Assembly: GCA_017515355.1 (NCBI GenBank)
Contig: JAFWGD010000051.1
Coordinates: 1-10,621 of the forward strand
DNA: 10,621 nt
From: Coriobacteriales bacterium
GTDB taxonomy: Bacteria; Actinomycetota; Coriobacteriia; Coriobacteriales; CADBOM01
Direction of reading: 5' to 3'
The notes under the pieces: generated by a model
What the model saw: the letters and a program-made list of their open reading frames with translations, nothing else
What the model was told of the DNA's origin: nothing
Databases searched by the model: none
Program-made: the position numbers and the translations under genes
Shown: piece after piece, positions 5,966-10,621 of the stretch
Layout of the letters: each line of letters begins with the position of its first letter
Numbering within the stretch: the stretch's first letter is position 1

Positions 5966-6009
5966 CATTTGGAAATCGTTTGGAATCCATTTGGATTGCA
6001 TTTGGAATT
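5966..6009. repeat. Four tandem 11-bp repeats upstream of the M23 peptidase gene
   Basis: The units CATTTGGAAAT, CGTTTGGAATC, CATTTGGATTG and CATTTGGAATT follow without gap (5966, 5977, 5988, 5999). All share TTTGGA, and the exact 11-bp period puts each copy on nearly the same face of the helix. The last copy reaches the likely -35 region of the peptidase promoter. This is the layout of an iterated activator or repressor site. Confidence 0.75.
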
Positions 6010-6029
6010 CCCAAGCCCTTCGGTAAGGT
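6002..6029 (+). promoter_or_regulatory. Weak candidate promoter of the M23 peptidase gene
   Basis: TTGGAA (within the last 11-bp repeat) and TAAGGT (6024-6029) lie 16 bp apart, with a start of transcription expected near 6036. Both hexamers are weak, which fits a promoter needing an activator bound to the repeats. Confidence 0.3.
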
Positions 6030-6074
6030 TCGTCGTTCAGCATTGGATGAGCGAAAAACGAAGAGGAGGAGCGA

Positions 6075-6899
6075 ATGCGCAGCATCACCCAGCGCAACGG
6101 CGCATGCCCTGCCGTTGCAGCTTCCAACCCAAGCAAGTCGGACGAGTGCTTCGAAGCTCGCATGCCGACTATGCCCATCACCTCTCTGCAACCAGTTTTC
6201 GGATCCGCCAAATCCGGTATCACCAAGGCTGTAGCCTTCCTGCTCCTTTTCGTTTCCGCCTTCCTGCTCATAGGGCAAAGCCAAGCCTTCGCGGCGTGGC
6301 CGATTGCCGCAAGCGAGCAGGTTTCGCTAGGTTTCCTAGACAGATACGCGAGCTCTTCGGCGGAGGCCTTCACGCACCATGGGGTCGACATCCCTGCCGA
6401 GGCCGGAGCGCAGGTGCGAGCGCCTGTTTCCGGAGAGATTTCCTTCGTAGGCAGCATTCCCACCGATGAGAGCAGCGATTCCCCCACCACGCTCGGAGTC
6501 TCGATACGCATCGACGACGGCAGAGTCGTTACGCTGTTGCCCTTCAGCGATGTGTGCGTGAGGGAAGGCGATTCCATCGGAGAGAGCGAGGTGCTGGGAA
6601 TGCTTGCCGCCTCGGGCGACAGGTCCTCTCCCACCACGCATCTGCATATGGGGCTCAAGCGCGGGCGCACCTACTACGATCCAATGGAGCTTCTCAGCGG
6701 TCTTGAGCCTAATGAGCAGCCGGAGTCCGATGTCGCGCCCGTGGCCGTCTCTCCCATCACGCTGCCAGCTGAAGCGCACGCTGCACCTGCGCTGGCGATG
6801 GAGGCGTCGTTTGCTGTCGAAGCACCTGTAGACACCCCTTCAAGCCAAGCACCCATCGAGGATCCCCCATCAGCTCCCCCATCGAGGCGGATGCCCTGA
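6075..6899 (+). CDS. Secreted/anchored M23 (lysostaphin-type) peptidase, frameshifted near its 3' end
   Basis: Probable cell-wall peptidoglycan endopeptidase or an LytM-domain regulator of one. A perfect AGGAGG (6064-6069) sits 5 nt before ATG 6075. Residues 1-50 are an unusually long hydrophilic lead. Residues 51-66 are hydrophobic, followed by SQAFAA, a plausible signal-peptidase site. The M23 zinc motifs are present: HxGxD at His101-Gly103-Asp105 in HHGVDIPAEAGAQVRAP, and HxH at His189/His191 in THLHMGL. Both zinc-binding blocks are intact, so activity is plausible. A Pro/Ala/Glu-rich linker follows from about 210. This frame ends at TGA 6897-6899 after an odd PPSRRMP. The -1 frame carries on with a sensible sequence and a membrane helix (next entry), so the original protein probably ran to 7222. 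Confidence 0.8.
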   Translation: MRSITQRNGACPAVAASNPSKSDECFEARMPTMPITSLQPVFGSAKSGITKAVAFLLLFVSAFLLIGQSQAFAAWPIAASEQVSLGFLDRYASSSAEAFTHHGVDIPAEAGAQVRAPVSGEISFVGSIPTDESSDSPTTLGVSIRIDDGRVVTLLPFSDVCVREGDSIGESEVLGMLAASGDRSSPTTHLHMGLKRGRTYYDPMELLSGLEPNEQPESDVAPVAVSPITLPAEAHAAPALAMEASFAVEAPVDTPSSQAPIEDPPSAPPSRRMP

Positions 6900-7222
6900 A
6901 AAGCTACCGAGAGTCGCTGGTGGTCGCTGACGATAAAGTGGGCATCTTCTCCTCCGCGTTCTATAAGATCTCGTCGATTCTCGATGGCACCCTGCACAAC
7001 GTAAGCGCCTTGTTCGCAAGCATTGGCGGCATCGCCTTCGCCATCTCGCTCGCAGCGGCTGGGGCGTTGGCCTTAGTTGTCCGAATGCTCGCAAGACGCG
7101 CGGGCGAGCGCGTTCGCAGCAAGCCGAACCCGTCGGAAAGGAGGTTGCCTGCCAGGCAAAGGCGCGATTTGCCGCTCCGAGCGGCGCGTTTGCTTGGGCG
7201 AAAGAGGCCTTTGACAAATTGA
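6881..7222 (+). pseudogene. Detached C-terminal part of the M23 protein: membrane helix and basic tail
   Basis: In the -1 frame relative to the peptidase, the sequence reads IEADALKSYRESLVVADDKV, then a hydrophobic stretch (ASIGGIAFAISLAAAGALALVV) and an Arg-rich tail, ending at TGA 7220-7222. It has no good start of its own; GTG 6920 lacks a ribosome site. Two C5 runs, at 6864-6868 and 6876-6880, each within TCCCCCATC, lie just where the frames must join. One added C at the second run would give a seamless PPSAPPIEADALKSYRE. The whole would be a peptidase tethered by a C-terminal helix with a cytoplasmic basic tail. The cause could be mutation, sequence error, slippage or a programmed shift. 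Confidence 0.6.
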
Positions 7223-7244
7223 AATGGCGTTCTAGCGGGAAAAA

Positions 7245-7253
7245 TGCTATCCT
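7245..7253 (+). promoter_or_regulatory. Candidate extended -10 of the rpsF operon
   Basis: AATGCTATCCTTC gives TGC plus TATCCT (4 of 6), about 62 nt upstream of the rpsF ATG. The 5' leader would contain the small stem CCGG-AAGAAA-CCGG and a GGGGCCGC segment, a possible place for S6:S18 autoregulation, though I cannot draw that structure convincingly. Confidence 0.35.
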
Positions 7254-7315
7254 TCACTAGTTCATTTTCTGCTCCGGAAGAAACCGGGGCCGCATCAGTC
7301 CAGAGGAGGTGACAC

Positions 7316-7606
7316 ATGAAGGCTTACGAGCTGCTGTACTTCATTAACCCTGCACTCACAGAGGAAGAGCGTGTCGCGTTCAACGCGAGGCTTGACGCTA
7401 CCTTTGAGAACATCGGCGCAACCGTAGAGTCGGTCGATGAGTGGGGAAAGAGGAAGCTCGCCTATGAGATCAACAATCTCAACGAGGGCGAATATTTCCT
7501 CGTGAATTTCCAGGCAAATCCTGAGAGCATTTCCGAACTCGATCGCGTACTCCGCATCATCGACCCTGTGGTCCGCCACATGATCGTGCGCCGCGATGAG
7601 AAATAG
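7316..7606 (+). CDS. rpsF: Ribosomal protein S6
   Basis: A 96-residue 30S subunit protein that binds 16S rRNA as a heterodimer with S18, encoded two genes downstream. The start MKAYELLYFINPALTEEE, the central WGKRKLAYEINNLNEGEYFL and the end VRHMIVRRDEK are diagnostic of S6. A full AGGAGGTGA ribosome site lies just before ATG 7316. It is the first gene of the rpsF-ssb-rpsR-rplI operon. The length is normal; there is no acidic tail like that of some S6 proteins. It ends in TAG, and a second in-frame TAG lies 16 codons later. Confidence 0.97.
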   Translation: MKAYELLYFINPALTEEERVAFNARLDATFENIGATVESVDEWGKRKLAYEINNLNEGEYFLVNFQANPESISELDRVLRIIDPVVRHMIVRRDEK

Positions 7607-7661
7607 GCTTTATCGGCTTTGCACGTGCAATTGAGATTGCGCAACTAGAAAGTAGGACGAA

Positions 7662-8090
7662 ATGAGTATCAACAAGGTTGTCATCAGTGGAAACCTGACC
7701 AGGGATGCTGAGCTCCGTCAAACCGCGAGCGGACTGCCCGTACTCGGACTCGGCATTGCAGTGAATGACCGCAGGAGGAATCAGGCCTCCGGCGCTTGGG
7801 AAGACTACACCAACTTCATCGACTGCACCATGTTCGGAACCAGGGCAGAGGGAATCGCACCCTACCTGACCAAGGGAACCAAGGTCGCCATAGAGGGCAA
7901 ACTGCGTTGGAGCCAGTGGGAGCGAGACGGACAGAAGCGCAGCAAGATCGAGGTCATCGTCGACGAGATCGAGTTCCTCACCTCGCGCGACAGCAGCTAT
8001 TCGCAGCAGTCGTCGCCTGCGCCTAGCCACGCCTCTCGCATTCCCGATGCTCCCGATGTTTCGGTCTATGACGAGGAGATTCCTTTCTAG
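7662..8090 (+). CDS. ssb: Single-stranded DNA-binding protein
   Basis: A 142-residue SSB that coats single-stranded DNA during replication and repair. The OB-fold runs from MSINKVVISGNLTRDAELR to about residue 105, with VAIEGKLRWSQWERDGQKRS as the core strand pair. A short Ser/Pro-rich linker (SQQSSPAPSHASRIP) leads to the acidic tip DEEIPF, the peptide that recruits partner proteins and must be free at the C-terminus. It stops with TAG. The gap to rpsF is 55 nt, with only a modest ribosome site (AGTAGGA). No other stop codon lies between this TAG and the in-frame rpsR start 23 codons on, so read-through would yield an SSB-S18 fusion with a masked tip. Confidence 0.97.
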   Translation: MSINKVVISGNLTRDAELRQTASGLPVLGLGIAVNDRRRNQASGAWEDYTNFIDCTMFGTRAEGIAPYLTKGTKVAIEGKLRWSQWERDGQKRSKIEVIVDEIEFLTSRDSSYSQQSSPAPSHASRIPDAPDVSVYDEEIPF

Positions 8091-8110
8091 GAATCAAACA
8101 AGCACGCTTC

Positions 8111-8137
8111 GCCTCCGCAAAGCCGGAGGCCCGTTTT
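8111..8137 (+). terminator. Terminator-like hairpin between ssb and rpsR (possible attenuator or processing site)
   Basis: GCCTCCG (8111-8117) and CGGAGGC (8124-8130) form a perfect 7-bp stem with a 6-nt loop, followed by CCGTTTT. The U-run is short and offset, so termination is probably partial. It may tune rpsR-rplI against rpsF-ssb or mark an RNA cleavage point. Confidence 0.45.
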
Positions 8138-8159
8138 GAACGCAAAGGAGGGAAACGCT

Positions 8160-8429
8160 ATGGCAGACTACAATCGCCAGCCACGCCACAAGTATTGCCA
8201 GTTCTGCAAGAGCGGAGCTCCGGTTATCGATTACAAGGACGTCGCTCTTCTCAGGAAGTACATGACTGACAGGGGCAAGATCAAGCCGCGTCGCGTTACC
8301 GGAACCTGCACCCAGCATCAGCACGACCTGGCAAACGCCATCAAGCGCGCCAGGGAGATGGCACTGGTTCCTTACACCGTGCCGATCATCAGCAACGGCG
8401 GCCGCATGGACCGCAGGAATCGTTCGTAA
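8160..8429 (+). CDS. rpsR: Ribosomal protein S18
   Basis: An 89-residue 30S protein, partner of S6 on the platform. Sequence markers are CQFCKSG near the start, IDYKDVALLRKYMTDRGKI in the middle, and RVTGTCTQHQHDLANAIKRA, the S18 signature. The CxxC at the start plus a further Cys and His could bind zinc, as in C+ type S18 proteins. ATG 8160 is preceded by AAAGGAGGG, a strong ribosome site. An in-frame TTG at 8136 is rejected. It is the only gene here ending in TAA. Confidence 0.97.
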   Translation: MADYNRQPRHKYCQFCKSGAPVIDYKDVALLRKYMTDRGKIKPRRVTGTCTQHQHDLANAIKRAREMALVPYTVPIISNGGRMDRRNRS

Positions 8430-8450
8430 TTCAGCTCTAAGGAGAAGACA

Positions 8451-9065
8451 ATGAAGGTCATTTTGTTGAAGGAGCTGAAAGGCAAAGGCGGATAGGGAGA
8501 TGTCATCGACGTAGCACAGGGCTTCGCCGTCAACTATCTCCTCCCCCAGGGAATTGCCATTGAGGCTACCAAGGGAAATCTTAAGCAGCTTGAGCAGCGT
8601 ATGCACAACATCAAGAAGCGCGAAGTCAAGCGCATCGAGACCGCTGACGATCTCAAGGCTGCTCTGGATGGCAAGGCCGTAATCATCGGCGCAAAGGTCG
8701 GCGAGGACGGACAGCTGTTCGGTTCGGTCACTGCAGTCATGATCGCAGAGGCGATCAAGGAGCAGTTCGACATCGATATCGATCGCAAGAAGGTCGATCT
8801 GCGCAAGCCGATCAAGACCGCTGGCGATCACATCGCTTCGATTGCGATCTATCGCGACATCAAGGCCGACCTCACCGTTTCGGTCAAGAGCGAAACCCAG
8901 ATCGCAGCCGAGGCCGCAGCAGCTGCAGAGGCTGCAGCGAAGGCCGAGGCCGAGGCAGCCGCCGAAGCTGGTGAGGCAGTCGAGGCTGAGGCAGAGGCTG
9001 TTGTCGAGACAGCAGAGGCCGAGGTCGAGGCAGCTGCGGCGGCTGTGGAGGAGGCCGCCGAGTAG
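8451..9065 (+). CDS. rplI: Ribosomal protein L9, with in-frame TAG at codon 15 and a long Ala/Glu tail
   Basis: A 50S protein that binds 23S rRNA and helps keep the reading frame. ATG 8451 follows AAGGAGAAGACA. The frame reads MKVILLKELKGKGG, then TAG (8493-8495), then GDVIDVAQGFAVNYLLPQGI, the well-conserved L9 N-domain. The second domain (DGQLFGSVTAVMIAEAI, VDLRKPIKTAGDH) is intact. The TAG is at residue 15, which is lysine in Geobacillus L9 (KGKGKKGE, from memory). No other defect is visible. Length is 204 codons against about 150 for usual L9. The extra roughly 50 residues are almost only Ala and Glu with some Val, a predicted acidic helix. Last gene of the operon, 21 nt after rpsR, ending in TAG before a strong terminator. 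Without read-through only 14 residues are made. Confidence 0.93.
8493..8495 (+). other. In-frame TAG inside rplI (codon 15)
   Basis: The codon context is AAA GGC GGA TAG GGA GAT GTC. It falls on the lysine position of the conserved KKG(D/E) loop of L9 between strands 1 and 2. A change of AAG to TAG would explain it, the same as in dnaB. Confidence 0.88.
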
Positions 9066-9105
9066 TCGGCGTCTCTTCGCAAAGCCCATCGGCTAGCAAA
9101 ATTAC

Positions 9106-9132
9106 GACCCGCCGTTTCCGGCGGGTCTTTTT
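9106..9132 (+). terminator. Intrinsic terminator of the rpsF-rplI operon
   Basis: GACCCGCCG (9106-9114) pairs perfectly with CGGCGGGTC (9119-9127) around TTTC, then T5. The other strand has a looser T-rich stretch after the stem (TAATTTT), so it may also end the convergent merR transcript. Confidence 0.92.
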
Positions 9133-9159
9133 GTTGTTGGCAAGGTTATGGCAAATCGG

Positions 9160-9507
9160 CTATTCCACGTCGTCTTCGGAATCGAGCAGGCTCGATTCAA
9201 GCAACCTGATCTTCTCGTCGAAAAGAAGGCGACCTTCCTTCAAGCGCTCGAGCGCTTCCCTGAAGTGGGCATCCCTGTCCTGCGGGTTTTCGAGTATCTC
9301 GAGAATCTCGGCGCGCGTGTACCCAAGGTCCTGAAAGACCAATATATCCTTCAGCTTCGCAATTGCCTCCGCATCGTAGTACCAATACCCGTTATCTTCG
9401 ATCTTGCTGGGCTTGAGCAAGCCCATCTCGTTGAAGCCCTGCAGCGCTCTGCGCGTAACGCCCGTGAGCTCGCAAACTTCTCTACGTCCCCAATATCGCT
9501 TTTCCAT
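9160..9507 (-). CDS. Small MerR-family transcription regulator
   Basis: A 115-residue DNA-binding regulator. ATG 9507 with GGAGG 4 nt upstream (9512-9516) gives MEKRYWGRREVCELTG; longer in-frame starts would run through its own promoter. The N-terminal winged helix is typical: EVCELTGVTRRALQGFNEMG, where family members have VS.RTLRYYDE.GLL, then GYWYYDAEAIAKLKDILVFQDLGYTRAEI. The rest is a short coiled coil (FREALERLKEGRLLFDEKIRLLESSLL). There is no effector domain and no cysteine pair of the metal-sensing members. The canonical RYY is QGF here, and the wing keeps the YxxYD-like core. An autoregulatory operator lies immediately upstream. It ends in TAG. It follows the Hrb-like gene but is separated from it by a terminator. 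Confidence 0.88.
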   Translation of the reverse strand: MEKRYWGRREVCELTGVTRRALQGFNEMGLLKPSKIEDNGYWYYDAEAIAKLKDILVFQDLGYTRAEILEILENPQDRDAHFREALERLKEGRLLFDEKIRLLESSLLDSEDDVE

Positions 9508-9526
9508 ATCGCCTCCGCTGGCTTCA

Positions 9527-9557
9527 AGAATAGGTCTGCACGCAACGTGCAGGTCAA
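9527..9557 (-). promoter_or_regulatory. MerR-type promoter/operator of the merR-family gene
   Basis: On the minus strand: -35 TTGACC (9552-9557), spacer of exactly 19 bp (9533-9551), -10 TATTCT (9527-9532). A perfect dyad, CTGCACG-TTG-CGTGCAG (9536-9552), is centred in the spacer. A 19-bp spacer filled by a dyad is the hallmark of MerR-controlled promoters, where the protein twists the DNA to align the two boxes. The expected start of transcription near 9520 leaves a leader of only about 13 nt. The remaining 9558-9775 holds nothing I can name. Confidence 0.85.
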
Positions 9558-9774
9558 GAGCCTTTCTGCGCTGAATGGCGCGCATATGTCGCAGAGTCGA
9601 CTGCTTGTCGGAACGCCTTTCTTCATTCTTCTTCTCTCGCATTCTCTGCTCCCCCTTCGTTTGGAAAACGGCCTTTCGGAGCAGCTCATGGAAGCTTCCC
9701 CAACAGGGGCAGAAACTTTTGCGAGATTGGCTTTGGGATTTGGGAACGGCGAGTCCGTCACAGGGATCGCCATC

Positions 9775-9807
9775 AAAAAGGGCGGGCCTCCGATCGGAAG
9801 CCCGCCC
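9775..9807 (-). terminator. Intrinsic terminator of the Hrb-like gene
   Basis: GGGCGGGC (9780-9787) pairs with GCCCGCCC (9800-9807), and the inner TCCGA/TCGGA can extend the stem. On the minus strand T5 follows (A5 at 9775-9779). Confidence 0.9.
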
Positions 9808-9846
9808 TCAGGCAGTTGCTATCTGGCTAGAGCCGGTAAACCCGCG

Positions 9847-10503
9847 CTAGCCCTTCTTGAATACGCTCTTCGGCTGACCGCAAATCGGACAGACCCAATC
9901 GTCGGGCAGATCCTCGAAGGGAACGTCACCGTCGTATTCGTACTTGCAAATCGAGCAGATCCACTTCTCCGCCGCCTCCGCAGCGGGAGAAGCATCTCCG
10001 TCGAGCTCGGGAATGTAGGTCGGTGCGGTCTTCGGCGCACGGCCCTTGATGACCTCATGGTAGTACGCATAGGTCATCGGGCGCTTGCTGCCGATCACCT
10101 CGCCATCGGTCATCTCGCAGATGAAGACGGTGTGCGTGGAGGTCTCGATCGAATCGATGACCTTGAGCGTCATCCATCCGCAGGTGTCGAGAAGGATCGG
10201 CAGATCCTCCCAAACCGCGTAGTTCACGCCCTCGAACTTGTCGGCGTCGCGCGAGCTGCGGAAACCGAACCCGCCAATCAGCGAGGGGTCGCTCTCCTCG
10301 GAGAGGATCGAGACGGCAACCTTGCCGCTGCGCTTCACGACCTCGTTGGTGTAGTTCGCGTGGTTCAAGCTGATTGCCACGGTCTGCGGCTCGGAGGTGA
10401 TCTGCATGATGCTGTTCGCCGTGCAGCCAACCGGCCGCCCCTCATCCATCGAGGTCACGATGTAAACGCCGTATGAGATGCTCCTGAGGATCTTGGTGTT
10501 CAT
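9847..10503 (-). CDS. hrb: Flavin reductase-like protein fused to rubredoxin (high-molecular-weight rubredoxin type)
   Basis: A 218-residue cytoplasmic electron carrier. Residues 1 to about 160 are a flavin-reductase-like FMN-binding split barrel (start LRSISYGVYIVTS, then GCTANSIMQITSEP and ISLNHANYT). An acidic/Ala linker follows (ELDGDASPAAEAAE). The C-terminal 40 residues are a rubredoxin-type iron site: Cys183, Cys186, Cys205 and Cys208 in CSICKYEYDGD...DDWVCPICGQPK. The loop between the Cys pairs is shorter than in free rubredoxins, as in rubrerythrin-type domains. In Moorella the same fusion (Hrb) passes electrons from NADH to flavodiiron or other peroxide, oxygen or nitric-oxide detoxifying partners; that role here is inference. 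ATG 10503 has AGGAG about 9 nt upstream. Single gene with its own promoter and terminator. Ends in TAG. Confidence 0.88.
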   Translation of the reverse strand: MNTKILRSISYGVYIVTSMDEGRPVGCTANSIMQITSEPQTVAISLNHANYTNEVVKRSGKVAVSILSEESDPSLIGGFGFRSSRDADKFEGVNYAVWEDLPILLDTCGWMTLKVIDSIETSTHTVFICEMTDGEVIGSKRPMTYAYYHEVIKGRAPKTAPTYIPELDGDASPAAEAAEKWICSICKYEYDGDVPFEDLPDDWVCPICGQPKSVFKKG

Positions 10504-10588
10504 GGTTCATGGCTCCTGTTCGCAGTTACCAAAGGCCCTTGGCCAAATGATCGGCTGGTCGTTTGGCTGCTTGCTTTTCACTTCACAG

Positions 10589-10597
10589 ATTCTAGCA
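10589..10597 (-). promoter_or_regulatory. Candidate extended -10 of the Hrb-like gene
   Basis: On the minus strand GGATGCTAGAATC gives TGC plus TAGAAT (5 of 6), about 86 nt upstream of the ATG. The -35 region has no good TTGACA match. The leader between -10 and start shows no other named signal. Confidence 0.45.
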
Positions 10598-10621
10598 TCC
10601 TTGCGGCCTGCCCGAAGCGAA

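Noticed and set aside
5840..6670. Long upstream extension of the HEAT-like protein frame (to 869 residues)
   Set aside because: It is antisense to the M23 gene, whose zinc motifs, signal segment and ribosome site are clear; the extension has no domain-like features, and a good ribosome site precedes ATG 5839.
7211..7216. Perfect TTGACA upstream of rpsF
   Set aside because: No acceptable -10 lies 16-18 bp downstream; it is 31 bp from the better TATCCT box and overlaps the end of the M23 tail frame.
278..8495. Pyrrolysine explanation for the internal TAGs
   Set aside because: No pyl genes or methylamine methyltransferases are in the window, and TAG is the favoured stop, unlike pyrrolysine-using genomes; kept only as something to exclude genome-wide.
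8094..9089. 331-codon open frame on the minus strand
   Set aside because: Antisense shadow of rpsR and rplI; its Leu/Asp/Cys-rich makeup is what the reverse of Ala/Glu-rich codons gives.
9148..10476. 442-codon open frame on the plus strand
   Set aside because: It runs antisense across the merR-family and Hrb-like genes, including their terminator and operator, and shows no recognisable domains.

Overview
The window looks like chromosomal DNA of a moderately GC-rich anaerobic bacterium. Conserved housekeeping genes (dnaB, rpsF-ssb-rpsR-rplI, two tRNA-Ser genes) sit beside a flavin reductase-rubredoxin fusion typical of strict anaerobes. The overall flavour of the proteins suggests Actinomycetota, class Coriobacteriia. 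That placement rests on family likeness recalled from memory, not on a search. No phage, insertion sequence or CRISPR array is visible.

Layout. Positions 1-862 (minus) hold the 5' part of dnaB, broken by an in-frame TAG at the boundary between its N-terminal and ATPase domains. A promoter-rich gap (863-1252) separates it from a divergent HAD-family hydrolase (1253-1969, plus). Next comes an AT-richer gene-free stretch (1970-2366) full of degenerate direct and inverted repeats. Two minus-strand tRNA-Ser genes follow (CGA and GGA anticodons), with a 23-bp duplicated tRNA 3' end and a hairpin-dense spacer between them. A PaaI-like hotdog thioesterase (minus) and an acidic unknown protein (plus) diverge from about 3450. 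A membrane protein with a HEAT-like helical tail (4061-5839, minus) diverges from a secreted M23 peptidase (6075-6899, plus). Four 11-bp repeats precede the peptidase gene, and a probable frameshift cuts off its membrane anchor. The operon rpsF-ssb-rpsR-rplI (7316-9065) ends at a strong terminator. A small MerR regulator with a textbook 19-bp-spacer operator and the Hrb-like flavoprotein (both minus) close the window.

How it fits together. rpsF-ssb-rpsR-rplI is the classic S6-SSB-S18-L9 unit. In many relatives dnaB follows rplI, but here it lies about 7.5 kb away on the other strand. Most inferred promoters share the extended -10 string TGCTA, often ATGCTA.

Main oddities. Two conserved genes, dnaB and rplI, each carry one internal TAG exactly where homologues tend to have lysine, as if AAG had become TAG. 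Yet TAG is also the usual terminator here, ending 8 of the 11 complete reading frames. One such TAG ends ssb, which is in frame with rpsR. Real amber suppression, genuine mutations and sequence error must be told apart with reads and proteomics. I see no unmistakable new multi-gene system. The UAG anomaly, the tRNA-Ser repeat spacer and the 11-bp repeat array are the best candidates for a second look.
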